Shown here: positions 1 through 12,588 of the stretch, one piece after another
How positions within the stretch are numbered: position 1 is the stretch's first letter
Layout: each line of letters opens with the position of its first letter
Origin: Poecilobothrus nobilitatus
Taxonomy: Eukaryota > Arthropoda > Insecta > Diptera > Dolichopodidae
Reading direction: 5' to 3'
NCBI GenBank assembly: GCA_947095535.1
Contig: OX352773.1
Span: forward strand, 258,997,590 to 259,061,589
Length of the DNA stretch: 64,000 nucleotides
The notes under the pieces: generated by a model
Database searches by the model: none
What the model saw: the letters and a program-made list of their open reading frames with translations, nothing else
What the model was told of the DNA's origin: nothing
Program-made: the position numbers and the translations under genes

Positions 1-1854
1 AAGGACAATTTTATAGACTTCTATGAATTGAAAAAAAAAAAAAATTGTTTTGTTTTACCTGATATCAACAAAAGATCCAAGTCAAGGGCGTATTAAAACA
101 AAAAAATTGTATTACTCATTTGAATAATAGAGAAATTTAAATTAACATAATTGTTATATACTAATATAGTTACAATATATTAGTTTTTTTTAAAAAACAT
201 GTGAAGACTTTTATTTAAAAATAAAAAAAATAAAAAAATTATTAAAATAAAAGTTAATTAATCACACCTTATTTCAAACCATATAAAATTCAGACAAGTT
301 GATTAGACTTATATAAAAATATTAAACAAATAAATATTTATTTAATTAATAATATTTTTAGAAAATATGCAACTGTTTTCGAAAAACACACTCCAATATA
401 AAGTATTTTTATTCTTATACCTTTTAATTTTCGAAATTTTGACTGAAAGAAATACAGCCATACGTTATTATGTAGTAAATTATGTATTTTGATTATAAAT
501 CATATTTTAAGATAAACGTTTTCTTTCTTTTACGTATTTATATTTAAAATTTTATAATAAATTTTATTTTTGATATTAAATACAAACGTATTTCCTAACT
601 AACATAAATAAGACTACGTTTAAAATTGAACCATGTTAGTAGATCAATCAAGAAAAATATTATTATTGTTATTAAGAATGAAATATTATTATTAATATTT
701 ATTAATGATATTATACGAACTAACATTAATAATTGATATGTAAAAAATTAATAATGAAATAACTTGTGATCTAAAAACCTATATACATAAAAACCTATAA
801 TGAAAAATTATTTATTTTAATTTAATTTATTAATATATTATTAATACATTAATTAAATACAAGATAATTTTTCAATTTTCTATATTTACTAACTGCTATT
901 TAATTTTTAAATTATTAAAATTTCTAATTTAATTTTTTTTTAATATTTTAATAAATTTTTATTTTTTTTTAAATGATTGTATTAAATTTTTTTCTAAAAA
1001 TTGTTTTACTTTTGTGTGCATATTTTAGTTTGATTTTAGTTTTTCAATCGTTAATTATTAATATTATAACTTTAATATTTTTCATTCTTCTTTATTAATT
1101 TTATTATATCGAAGCTTCTTAAAAAAATTCAATTTCTTAATATCAATAAAATTTACCATTAGATTTATTACAGCTTTTATATTTTACGAAATAAAATTAA
1201 AGATAATATTACAAATCAATCGAAGATTTTAAAATGGTCAGATTTTATACAAAGATACTTTTAATTCAGATTTTTTAAAATTAATATGTTTTAAATAAAT
1301 ATTTTTTTAAAATTAATATATATTAATTTTAAAATTAATAATATATTAAATATATTAAATTAATATATATTAATTTAATATAATTTAATATATAATTTAT
1401 ATTATATATATTAATTATATTAATATATATTAAATATATATTAATTATTAATATAATTAATTATAATCTGAATTTATTTATTATTTTATAAATATTAAAA
1501 TTTTAAATAATACAATAATTCAATATGATATTAAAATTTCAAACCAAACATTAAATTTTTTGAAATAAAAGCTGTAATACATCCATAATATTAATATTAA
1601 TTAACAATATTTTATTAAATATTTTATACAAAAAAAAAACATAAATATAAAATAAAAATATATTTTTTAAAAACAAATATTAAAAAAATATATGTATAAA
1701 AATTAAAAAATTTAATTTAGCAAAAAAAAAAACGTAACACCAAAAAGAAAAATAAAAAAAAAAGAAAACAATTCGAAAGCTTCAATTTGCACAACAACAA
1801 AAACAAAAATAATTTTTTTTTTTTTTTTTTTTATTATTTTAACTTTATAATTAC
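1..1854. other. Rim intron sequence, AT-rich
   Basis: This stretch is downstream of the PDZ exon in Rim orientation. It is extremely AT-rich, with TTAATATA-type repeats at about 1300-1470 and an A/T homopolymer block at 1720-1840. I searched the minus strand for the remainder of the PDZ (a DEV-EWNG-like segment) and did not find it. No RNA gene or transposon end was recognised. Confidence 0.6.
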
Positions 1855-2086
1855 CTGGTTTAATATGTCCTTCTAAATCAGCAACAGATCCACGTTTAAC
1901 TTTTTCAACTAAAGCACCACGACTACTAGTAGTATTAGTGTTACTAACACCACCACTACCACTTATATTTGATTGACCACCAATTACTTTCAGACCTAAT
2001 ATATCTTCACCATCATAATTTTTTCTTAATATCATATGACCAATCATACGAGTATTATCAGCTGATACTTGCCAATTAACCGGATT
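1855..2086 (-). CDS. Rim: Rim exon encoding the N-terminal half of the PDZ domain (partial gene)
   Basis: RIM is a presynaptic active-zone scaffold that binds Rab3, Munc13 and calcium channels; its PDZ domain binds ELKS/CAST-type and channel tails (family knowledge). The 232-nt exon reads on the minus strand from acceptor TTAG (2088-2087) to donor GTAATT (1854 down). It gives 77 codons plus one base. It opens NPVNWQVSAD, then has RMIGHMILRKNYDGEDILGL, where ILGL is the carboxylate-binding loop, and later GALVEKVKRGSVADLEGHIK, which matches my recollection of fly Rim closely. Residues 38-55 are a Ser/Asn/Gly/Thr-rich loop insert that I do not recall in fly Rim. The exon stops before the expected DEVxEWNG segment, so the PDZ continues in an exon not found in 1-1854. 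Phase 0 at the start fits the phase-0 end of the next upstream exon. An ATG-start reading from 2047 is only the interior of this exon plus intron. Confidence 0.9.
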
Positions 2087-5000
2087 CTAAGTATATATTT
2101 TTAGGGTATATTTTATATGTATATATAATTTTTGTTTTAACTTATTTTTTTTTTTTTTTTATAATAATTAATACATAAATTTATAAAATTAATTAAAAAA
2201 AAAAAAAAAAAAATCTTATAATTAATAAATCATTCTTTCTCTTTTTTAGTTTTTTTTTTTTGTTGAAAATACAATAAAATGCAATTTTTTTTTTTAATTC
2301 AAATATCAATTTTAAAATGAAAAGATATTTGAAATTTCTTATTAAAAATGCAATTCTTATTATTTAATAATATTTAGAAAAAAAAATAAATAAATAAACA
2401 AATAAACACAAATATTTTTTTTTTTAACATTCATTCTGACAAATTTTCTTTACAATAATTGTATGTTAGTTTTTTTTTACCATTCATTTATAAACAAAAA
2501 AAAAAAAAAACAAATTACTTAAATCTAGACAAAAATACTATTTTATTGTATGTTTTTTTATTTTTTTTTATTATTTTTTTTAGTACCTACTTTTTTCAGT
2601 ACTTCTGTTTTCTTTTTATAAGATTGACAAACAATATAGAAAAATTAAGAACAGATATACGAAATTTACATACATAAAGATAATAATATAAAATAGTACA
2701 ACAGAACACATTATACATAATATTATGTATTTTGTAGTAAATAAAAATTTAAAAATTAAATAAAAATTATTGATATTTAAAAAAAAAAAAAATTTTTTTT
2801 TTTATTTAAAAGACAGATGAATAAAATACAGCTTTTATTTTTTATTAATATTTAAAATTTAAAAATAGGGACAAAAAAAAAAAAATTTTGACACAATAAA
2901 AGAAAAAAAGCAAAATAATTTTAACAAAAATATTTAATATCATTTTATTTAATTCTGTTTTTTTTTTTTATTATTATTTTCTTATTTATTTTTATTTATT
3001 TTTAAAACGTAATATATACACACACACACACCCATGTATATGATGAAAATTAAAAAATTATAAGATGTTATATGAAATTAATAATTATATTCCTAATATT
3101 AATAACATATGTATATGTCTGTATATTAATATAATATGTATATATTGTATAAATAATAATTAATATATTAATAATTATTTTGAAAAGATAAAAAGCTTAT
3201 TTAAAACCAATCATATTTCATTAATAAAACTAAAATATGGAAATCTAAATATATTCAATATTATTATTAATAGTATGTTGAAATTTTAAAATTAAATTTA
3301 AATTAAATTAAATACGGTTAGTTTAAAAATGCTCCTCTTGATATTAATTTTATTGTAGATAATATTCTTGTTATTATTCGAATATATTCAGAAATTAGAG
3401 TATATTAATATAAAAAAAAAAAAAAAAAAAAGAGTTTTGAAAACTTCTTTTGTTTTCATTATAAATAAATGACTAAAAAAAAATTGAAATTCTGAACATT
3501 AAAAAAGGTTTAGAAATATTTATATTAATTATATTAATGCTAACATTTGTTATTAAATATATACATACATACATATATATATGTATGTATATTTTATATT
3601 TTTTCTAAATTAATATTTGATAGTTTATATTTAAATATTTTGTAAACAGATACTTATTTATATAATTATTAATAATTAAATTTTATATATGTATATTAAC
3701 AATTATATATACTGCTTTTTTTTCAATTTATATATTTATCAAAACTGACAATTTCATTTTAAATGAAATTTTTATTCAATTAATATAATTATACTTGAAT
3801 ATTTTCTAAAAATAAAATTTTCTGTTCTTCTGGCGAAAAAAAAAGTAATATATTATTATTTATTATATATTTATGTATACATGAAAAGTGTTGTGGTGGT
3901 AAAAAAAAATCTTTCTAAAGATTTATCTTTAAAAATAAAAATATATTTTTTAAATTAATATAATATAAAAATTAAGTATGTCAAAAAACAAATTCCAATG
4001 TTTTCTACTTTTATCATTAATATTATTTTTTAAGTACAAAATTATATTTAAATTTGGAATAAATAAAAATGAAATTAATATAATGAAAAAAAATTTTTTT
4101 AATATTGTTTTCAAAATATTAAAATGGGAATTTTTTTTAACGAAAAATATAACATGTTAAAAGAAAATATAATAAAATATTTTTTTCTTTTTATATTATA
4201 ATACCTGGTAATACTATTTGAAGCAATTGAAATTTGTATTATTTAATTTAAAAATTTATATACATACATATATGATTAAATAACATTTTTATAAATATTT
4301 AAAATAAATATTAAAATTTTTATGCAAAGTATTAAAGAATAAAAGAAATTGGATAATTAATATGGGTGTACATTAATATTTGTTTTTTTTTTAAACATAA
4401 AATTATATTAAATTCGAAGTTTTAAATGTTAATTAATAAAGTATTGTGAGTTTTTCTTTAGCTTTTTTTAATATTGTAATTAAAAAAAAAAACAAAAAGT
4501 AACTGCCAATCAAATTTAAAATTTAATTGCTTTTATATATTTTGTATTAAAACATATTTGTAATTTACTTGTAATTAAATATAAAAAATGTTTAAAATAA
4601 TATTAAATAAAAAAAAAATGTGTTATTATTATATATGAAAATATGATAAATAAATTATATTTAATGAAATTCTAATGATTTTACATCTACATCTTAAAAA
4701 TACTACTATTATTAATATTATTTATTATTGTTTAAAAAATTTTTTTTTTTTACTTTAATACTTAGCGCACATATTATATCACTAAACAAAAAACTAAGAA
4801 TATAATTTATTAATAAATTCCATATATTAAAGCACTAAGCTAATAAAAATGCAGTATAACATTCAATATAAAAGAAGCATTATAATAAAATTATATCTAT
4901 AGTTACATATTTAAATAAAAACATAATTTTATTAATACAAAATAAATTTCAAAAAAAAAGAAAAATTAATAATAAATATGTATTTAAATAAAACTAATAA

Positions 5001-7924
5001 TAATATAAATTAAATTTGAAATTTAATATTTTAGCTGTCATAGTTATATATTATTTATACAAGAGTTTATACAAAAAAAAAAAACAGCATTGTAGTAAAA
5101 AAAATTTACAACAAATAAGCGAGTTCAAAAAAGTTTTTTTTTTTTTTTTAAATTTAAAATAATATGATAACCTCACCGAAAATATAGATGATAAAGAAAG
5201 TTTTTGTTAGAAAATAAATTATAATACAGTATTAATTTATAATTAATATAAATTAATATAATTTACAATTTATTAATAAACTAATTAATCTAAAAAAAAA
5301 AAAAAAAAGATTTTAACATAGCAAAAATCAATGAGAAAAAAATAAAGAGGTCATTTACTGGTCAGTTGCCATAAATTACTGAAGAATTGCGGTAAAAAAG
5401 AAAATATTATAAAAAATATAACCAGCATTTTACTTAAATTCCATTATTTTAGAAATATTTTTTTTTCTAAGTTAAAATATATAATAATATAAGTTTGTTC
5501 CATCCATCAGTATATATAGATAATATAATATAATATATATATACAATATGTATGTATTAAAATGTCATTGGAAAAGATAAAATTGATAAGTATTTCTGCC
5601 AAGTTACTTTTTAATCAAAAGACTTATAAACTATAAAACCTTGGATAGTTTTAAAAAAAAAATTTTCTGTAATAGATGTTTATTTATTTTTTTTTTTTGT
5701 TCAAACGAAAACAATTAAAACAATTGAAAGATTTTTTAGTCCCTGAAAAATTCAGAACATTATATTATATATAACTATTTATAATTTTACTACCAACAAA
5801 TTTTATTAAGGTGCAAAGTACTGGATATATATATATACTTTTTATAATAAAATAATTAAACAGTAAAGTTATGGATAAAAAAAAAAAAAATTTATTATTT
5901 TTAATTGGCACACAATGGAATGGACAATTTTTTTTTTCTAAAACTTATTATATTAAGAAAATATTATTATATAAATATTTTAATATTTTGGGACTTTGAT
6001 GATCTAGCGGATAAGAGGTTATAAAATACGCTATAAACACAGAGGAATTTTGGTTTCAAATTCCACAAACGTTTTAAGAATAATTCCGCCTTATCACATT
6101 TTCAAACACACCTGGAAAGGAAAGTTTGTGTAATATCTTTGTCACATTTTTGTGGTAAGGGGAAATAAAATTTATTAATCTTACCTGACATTATTATAAT
6201 GTAAATTTTTTTTAATTAATGATTTTTTTAAAACCGAGAAAAGAATTCAAGAAAAAAAATAGGTTAAATGAACAATAACAGAATTATAATAATATAAAAT
6301 AAATTTTTAATATTAATATTAATATTAATAAAGAATTAATATAAAAATGCGACTATAAAAAATTAATATTTTCTATATTAGAACTATTAGAATTTAATGT
6401 TACCTAGGTATACAATTAGAGAGAGAGATTATCATATTATGAAGTATTTATTATAATTTCGAGACTCTTCTGTCCTATTATAATACATATTTAAGTACAC
6501 TATTAATAAATAACTTATACATCTTAATATTAATTAAAAAAAAAAAAAAAAATCCTCAATGTCGAAACAATTTATATTTATATATATATATAGAACAAGA
6601 CAGCACAAATTTACAATATTATAATTGAAAATAGTATTTAAAAAGTAAAAGAAAAAAATAAATTAAAAGAAATTGGAAAAAAAGAAGCTGCCAAAAATAG
6701 AAAATGTTGTCTCTTTTTTTTTTTTCGTTTTTTTTTTATTTTTATTAAAATATTAATATTTTTTTTTGATTTTTTTATTGCAAATTATAAAATAAAATAA
6801 AAAAACAAAATGAGAAGTAAAATTAATTTAAAGTTGAAAATATAAAATTAAAAGTTAAATTTCACGATTAGGTTTAGTCAAAAAAAATTTTTTTCAATTC
6901 TAATCAATTATTGAAATGTTTTTTTTTTTTTTTTTCAAAATTTTAATGAATCACAAAAATTCTGTGTAATACAGATAATTTTTCAGCATAAAATTTTGAA
7001 CAAACTTTTCATTTTTTTTAATATTAATTATATTTTTAGACTAATAAATAATCGTAAAATTGAACAAAATATAAATTAAATATAAAATTTTTTAAAAGAC
7101 ATCACAATTAATAAATATAAGAAAATATTAAAAATTCTATTAATTAATTAATTAATTCATAATTCTAATAATATTTATCTGTTTTATATAATTATTAAAT
7201 TTTAAATTATTTAATTTTAAACTATTACTAAGAAATTATTAAAAAAAAAAAAAAATACTAAAATTAAAGTTATATTTATTTTTAATCTTTTCTATAACAT
7301 CATTCTATTATAAAATAATATTATATTTACAATTTAATCTACTGATTTAAAATTTAAAAGCTTAAATTATTTTTAAATATTTTTCACCAAAAAAAAAAAA
7401 CAATTTTCTTTAACAACAAAGGAAATTTAAGATTACATAAAAAAATTAAAAAAAAAAAAAAAAATTTTCTCTATTTATATACAAATTCTAAAAATTGCAA
7501 CATAAATTCGCCGGCTCTATATAAATATTATTTTTATCTTCAAATATTTTATATAAAATGTGGTGGTAACTCTCTTTTTTTTTCTATTATTATTTTGTAT
7601 ATATGCATTTTTTTTTTTTGTTTTTGTAGTTAAACGCATACATATACGAAAATTTTTTATTAACGAAATTAATTATAAACGAAAAAAAAAAAAAAAATTA
7701 CGAAAAGAAAATATGAAGTGTTGAATTTTCGCCATTTTTTTTGTTTTTTTTTTTAATTCTCCCTATACAATTTAAAATATATAAGTATGTATATTAAAAC
7801 CGATTATAATATTATTATGCATCACACTTCACATTTACCCGACTTTTAAAATTATGTATATACTTAACTTTTTTTAATTACTTAAATTTTATATGTATAT
7901 ATAAATATTATATTATTTTAGTAC
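2087..7924. other. Rim intron between linker and PDZ exons
   Basis: This is low-complexity AT-rich intron with many A or T runs and a short CA run near 3018-3031. The only recognised insert is the SINE at 5990-6175. The open readings at 2459-2677 and 3978-4160 are Phe/Lys/Ile/Asn-only translations of homopolymers and are not believed. The junction phases on either side (0 and 0) need no additional exon here. Confidence 0.65.
5990..6175 (+). repeat. tRNA-derived SINE, diverged copy
   Basis: The head GATGATCTAGCGGATAAGAG resembles a pol III A box, and GGTTTCAAATTCC is a degraded B box (GGTTCGAATCC). The body contains AATAATTCCGCCTTA, a CACCTGGAAAGG block and a tail ending near GTGGTAAGGGGAAATAAA. 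The same order of blocks occurs in the copies at 12417, 38193 and 50101. It sits inside a Rim intron, in the direction opposite to the gene. Confidence 0.7.
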
Positions 7925-9003
7925 CTTTGGACCATCACCACGGTTTGAATCTTCGCTACTTGTAAATGTGCTACTTGTATCAATTCCAGAATCTTTTGTT
8001 GCTGAATCTTGACTACCTTGTCGTTCAGATTCCCATCTTGACCAATCATCAGCTGGTAATTGTGTACCTGTTGTAAATGAACTACCTAAATGTTGTATTA
8101 AATTTGTTGATGCTGTTGATGTTGTATTACTATGATGATGTGATGAACCGATTATTGTTTGGCCTCCAATAGATATTGTTGGTGGTTGTTGATGTAAATT
8201 AGTACTATTTAAATTACCAACAGTTAGTGTTGAACCACCACCAACACTATGACTACCAGTTATTAAATTATGATGTTGATGTTGTTGTTGATGTTGATGT
8301 ATCAGTCCGCTAGTATTTGATACAGCTGCTGTTAATGGAACAGCTGTTGGTCCAGTAATACTACTTGATGTATCACCATCATCATCATCATCATGACCAT
8401 CAAAACGTACAGTTTTTTTTGTTCTTCGTTCAGTATAACGTCGATTATCTTGTGCCGATGATGTTGTATCATCCCAATAAGGATTATGTGTAGTTTCATT
8501 ATTCGTATAACGATCATATGAGGTAATGATTGGTTCACCTATTACTATTTGTGGATTTGTTGTTGTTGTTGTTGTTGCTGATGTTCCTGTTCCAGTTAAT
8601 AATGAATGATATTGATTTGGACCAATTGATGTTAATGTATTACCAATATTACTACTAATACTACTACTATTATAATTATTGTTATTTGCTGATGATGATG
8701 TTGATGATGATAATTGTGTTGATTGTGGATAATTCGTTGTTGCTGTTGTTGATATACCACGATATTGTTGTTGTTGATTATAAAGGCCCGTACGGGTTGA
8801 ATCTTGTGATGATTGTGAATAATATTGTGATTGTTGGTGTCGATCGTGATTTGTTCGGTTAAATGTATTTCTTTGTTGAACATCTAATTGTTTTGTTGAA
8901 TAACGATTATCATTACTGCTAATTATTAAATCAGATGCTGTTATATCTAAATCACGTTCGGTATTCCATCGATCATCATAATAATATTGGCCATATTGAT
9001 CAA
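7925..9003 (-). CDS. Rim: Rim large exon, disordered linker upstream of the PDZ domain
   Basis: This 1,079-nt exon reads on the minus strand from acceptor TTTACAG (9010-9004) to donor GTAC (7924 down). It starts with two bases of a split codon and continues for 359 codons without a stop, ending in phase 0 and so joining directly to the PDZ exon as GDGPK-NPVNW. It contains no Met codon. The product is low complexity: Gln/Tyr-rich near residues 1-100, Thr/Ser/Asn runs near 100-150, a basic ERRTKKTVRF patch near 190-200 followed by an Asp run, His/Gln runs around 225-240, and a better-conserved-looking tail (322-359) that begins RWESERQGSQDS and includes TKDSGIDTSSTF. The identification rests on the junction with the PDZ exon, on that tail as I remember fly Rim, and on the open frame. 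ATG-started readings at 8332-8538 and 8632-8883 are out-of-frame shadows. Confidence 0.85.
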
Positions 9004-11328
9004 CTGTAAACGTTAATAAATATTTTGATAGTATGGATTGATTTTTTTTGTTTTTTTTTTTTTCGATTTCTAGAGTTTTTATTTTAGATTTTTTTTTGTT
9101 TTTAATCTTAGAGCAAAAGTATTTGAATATTTTTTTTGTTTTTTAATAGAAAATAAGTGTTCCCTCTATTGATTTATTGACAAATTATATAAAAATTAAA
9201 ATAAAAAAAAAAAATATCTATTTAAAAAATTTTCTTTGAAGAAGACTAAAACCAAAAAAAAAAAAAAATTATTATTTTCCTAATAATATTTTAATTGATT
9301 ACCTTTCATATTATATAAAAAGTTTTTTTTTTTAGTAAATATTTAATTAATTATGACGGCCCTTTTTTAGTTTACGTTGAATTTCTAGAATTTCTAAAAT
9401 ATTCTAAAACATATTTTATATACGTATATCCTATAATTTATAATTTTCTAACGTTTAATATCTAAAATATTCTAAAATACAATATTCTAAAACATATATG
9501 ACCTATAATTTAAAATTTTCTACCTAAATTTTTTATTTTATTTTAAAAATATGAAAATAAAAATAAATTTTTACTAAAATTAAGTATAGGTATCACAAAG
9601 TTCTTCCTTAAAATGTTTTCCAACTAATATAATAAAAAAACAAAAAAAACATTTTTTTTGTATAAAATATTCTAAATTATTTTTATATATCAATTAACAC
9701 GTTTAGTACCATAGCAAATTTCATAATTCTATTTGATTTATTTATATCAATTTATATCATATCATATTAAGTATCTGAAAGATAATTTAAAATCAAACAT
9801 AATAATGTAAAATGACAGATGTAAGAGACACAAAACGTTTACTAATCATTAATCGTATTTGTCATTTAAAGTGTTAATAAAATTTTAATGCAAAAAATTA
9901 AATTAATACTCATATAGGTATAAATTTTTGTATAACATAATTATTATATGTTGAATTAAATTGAACAAATTATGTATTTCAAATTATAGAAGATATTTCT
10001 TACATATATAAATTTTTCAGTTCTTTACAACTACATAATCGTTAACAGTTACTCTAAATATTTATTAATAAGCGTTTGTTTTATTTTTCATACTTCTTCT
10101 ATTTTATAACTCTTTAACAAAATAAAATCGGCCATACAAAATTCAAAAAGAAAAAATTGATATTAAATGCATGATAATCATAAAGAAATTTTAAAATATA
10201 AATAAACAAACATATAAAATTAAATTAATCATTTAATTAACAATATTAAATCGTTCATTTTTTATTTAATGAAATTAAATAAGTTTGTAGAAAAATATTA
10301 TAAGTTCGTCGTAAACAATTTTAAAAAATCTATGGGTTTGTTCAATTGACTAAAGTACTTTAAATTTATTAAATTGCTTTAAGCAATTTTTTACTGAACG
10401 TTTATTTTAAGCGCTTAAATAAATTGCCTTTCAAATTTAGCAGTAAAAAAAAAACCATACTTAATGAAGCTGAGACAATTGGTGGTATGCATAAAACTGA
10501 GCTTGAACTCAAAGCTTACTTCTGCAAATAAAAATGCGAGTTCAAGCGCAATTTTTGTATGAAAAAGTGAGATTTGAGTTTAAGCTCATTTTTATGCATT
10601 CGACCCATTGTCTCGAATGCATAAAACTAAGCTTTAGCTCACATTTCCTTTTTTTTAACAAACAAAAATTACGCTTGAACTCATATTTTTCTTTGAAAAA
10701 GTAAGATATGAGTTCAATCTCAGTTTTATGCATTCGACACAATATATTTGACATGTTATTTTTTTATTTACTTGTTTTGTTTTTAAAAAGTTAAAAATTC
10801 TATATTCTTCATCTCCATTGTTATTTATGACAAATAAAATATTAAATCAATTGTGTTTCATTTACAAATATTACAAAATATCAATTACAAAACATAACTC
10901 ACGGCAAATATCATATTTAAAATTTCGCTGTAAAACGTTCAGTAAAATTTTTGCAGCGACAACATATAAACTCTCTATATTTTCTCTCTCTCGCTATTAT
11001 GTTTTTTTTTTAAAGTATGAAAGTAACACGTCATGTTAAAAGACGGATTATCAGACGAATATACAGCCTGATAGTCGAATTACTAAATCAAGCAAACCTA
11101 ATAAATATTCATATTTACTAATATTTTGTACAAACGCGCTAAAAATAAACAATTCTGTTTTCAGCACAAATTTTATACAGTTGAAATTTACTAAATTTAA
11201 TAATGGCAAGTAAGTCTGTTTTTTTTTTTTTTTTTTTGTACTAAACAATCATATAACTTTAATTGAAATAGAATTATGTTTTCAAAATTTCTTTTTATAC
11301 TTTTTATATAATGTACAAAAGTACTCAC
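9004..11328. other. Rim intron with a twin palindromic repeat
   Basis: AT-rich intron upstream of the linker exon. It contains variants of TATTCTAAAA repeated at 9385-9530 and the paired palindromes at 10472-10736. The short open readings at 10542-10754 and 11051-11248 (minus) and 10818-11039 (plus) show no domain and fall in palindromic or AT-rich DNA. Confidence 0.55.
10472..10736. repeat. Two adjacent palindromic units (possible foldback MITE)
   Basis: Unit 1 (10472-10613) has arms GAGACAATTGG...GCATAAAACTGAGCTTGAAC and an inverted partner ending ATGCATTCGACCCATTGTCTC. Unit 2 (10614-10736) begins CGAATGCATAAAACTAAGC and ends CTCAGTTTTATGCATTCG. The four arms are variants of one sequence, so the locus is two hairpins in tandem. 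No open frame or transposase is present. Confidence 0.75.
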
Positions 11329-11338
11329 CACTGCAACA
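11329..11338 (-). CDS. Rim: Candidate 10-nt microexon of Rim
   Basis: On the minus strand a T-rich tract ending TTATTGGTAG is followed by ten bases, TGTTGCAGTG, and then the strong donor GTGAGT (11328 down). If used, it reads TGT TGC AGT G, adding Cys-Cys-Ser and the first base of a Val codon completed by TT at the start of the 1,079-nt exon. It therefore converts phase 0, the end of the 53-nt exon at 14885-14937, into the phase needed at 9003; without such an exon those two do not join in frame. A second AG inside it (CAG at 11333-11331) would leave only two bases. Support comes from splice signals and phase only; no homology was recognised. Confidence 0.4.
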
Positions 11339-11738
11339 CTACCAATAAATAAAAAAAAAAAATTTTAATTTAATAAATGCAATATTTTTCAAATTAATCA
11401 ACTTACAAAACTATAATTTTTTTTTTTCTATTTTTTTAACATATTTTTATTATATTTTAACGTAGTTTATGCACTATTCTACATATTTTTTTTTCTCTCC
11501 TTTCTAGTTTTATAAGGAGCATAGGTTATACACTAAATCATTTAATATTGATATTTAACAAAGCTTCAGTTTCTGTAATCATGAGTTTCACCGTTTCATT
11601 AAGCCGTTAATTACTCACTGCTGTAGCAATTGTACAAGTACAAGACTTTGAAAAACAAATATTTTTATTTGTGCGCCATTTATTATCTTATAATAAAATT
11701 ATTTTATTTTATTAGATATTACGGATAGGATATATATA

Positions 11739-11880
11739 CAGGGTGGGACAACTTGGACTGCCTGATTTTAAAAGCTTATAATTTTTTTATTTTTAAAGTT
11801 TTTTATTTTATGTTTTCTGCAGATAATAAAGAATTTTATAAAATTTTATAATGTCATCATGCTCAGTGCAAGAACGCGTG
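11739..11880 (+). mobile_element. Possible single end of a CAGGGTG transposon
   Basis: TATATACAGGGTGGGACAAC resembles the left ends of the TA-flanked elements at 38887 and 55391 (CAGGGTGTTCC and CAGGGTGGCTC). I did not find a matching inverted end downstream, so the right boundary is arbitrary and the element may be truncated. Confidence 0.35.
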
Positions 11881-12416
11881 TAAAAATTGTTGAATTTTAT
11901 TATGTTTCCGGATGATCAATTTTTCGAACAAAAATATATATATATTATTTATTATTTTATTTATTATTTATTATTTTATTTATTATTTTGTTGTATACAA
12001 ATTTATTTAAAAAAAAATCTATATCATTTTTATTACTCTATATGGACCAGCCGAAATTTAAATCCTAAGGCTTTCGAATAGAAGACTTGTATCTCAACTA
12101 CTATGTTGAATGTACATTTAACAATTGACTGGATATGTTCTACATATTATTAAAACATAATTTTGAAAGTAAGTAGATTTTTATAAAATTTTCAATATTT
12201 TTATTCAAAATTTGAAATTTTCCAGGAATTTATTGACGAAATTTTTGTTGTTTGTTTGATCTTTATAGAAATTAAAAAATTAAATTTCGGTACACATACA
12301 TACTTTTTTGTCAAACAGTTTTTAACGATCCGACCAAAAACAAAAGTGATCTAAATACAAAACTCTGAAATTATTAAATTCAGATTTTTCATAAATTTGA
12401 CTAACATAATTCTGAA

Positions 12417-12588
12417 TAAAATACGCTGTAAACACTCACAGAGTGTGGGTTCGAATCCTAGACACGTCGTACGAGTTATTCCCCCGACATTACAGCCACA
12501 CCTAAACAAGAAAAAAAACTGTGTAATTTCCTGTCTACGTTTATGTTGCAGAGAAATGCATTAAAAAAAAAAACAAAAAAAAAAAAAT
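12417..12588 (+). repeat. tRNA-derived SINE with A-rich tail, 5'-truncated
   Basis: The copy begins within ATAAAATACGCTGTAAACAC, lacks the A box, and retains a good B box (GGGTTCGAATCC). It then follows the family body: TCGTACGAGTTATTCCCCC, TTACAGCCACACC, CTGTGTAATTTCCTGTC and AGAGAAATGCATT, ending in an A-rich tail. This is one of the best-preserved bodies of the family. Confidence 0.8.

Noticed and set aside
47..115. Possible Rim exon (minus) ending TTGATATCAG before GTAAAA
   Set aside because: It has no upstream AG acceptor, and the open frame does not resemble the rest of the PDZ.
4190..4245. Possible Rim exon (minus) ending CAAATAGTATTACCAG before GTATTA
   Set aside because: There is no convincing acceptor, no recognisable peptide, and the flanking exons already join in phase 0.
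8332..8883. Two minus-strand open readings rich in His, Met and Asn
   Set aside because: They are other-frame translations of CAT/CAA repeats inside the Rim linker exon, whose correct frame is open across the whole region.
10542..10754. 70-codon minus-strand open reading
   Set aside because: It lies across the twin palindromes, so the frame reflects repeat arms; no domain is present.
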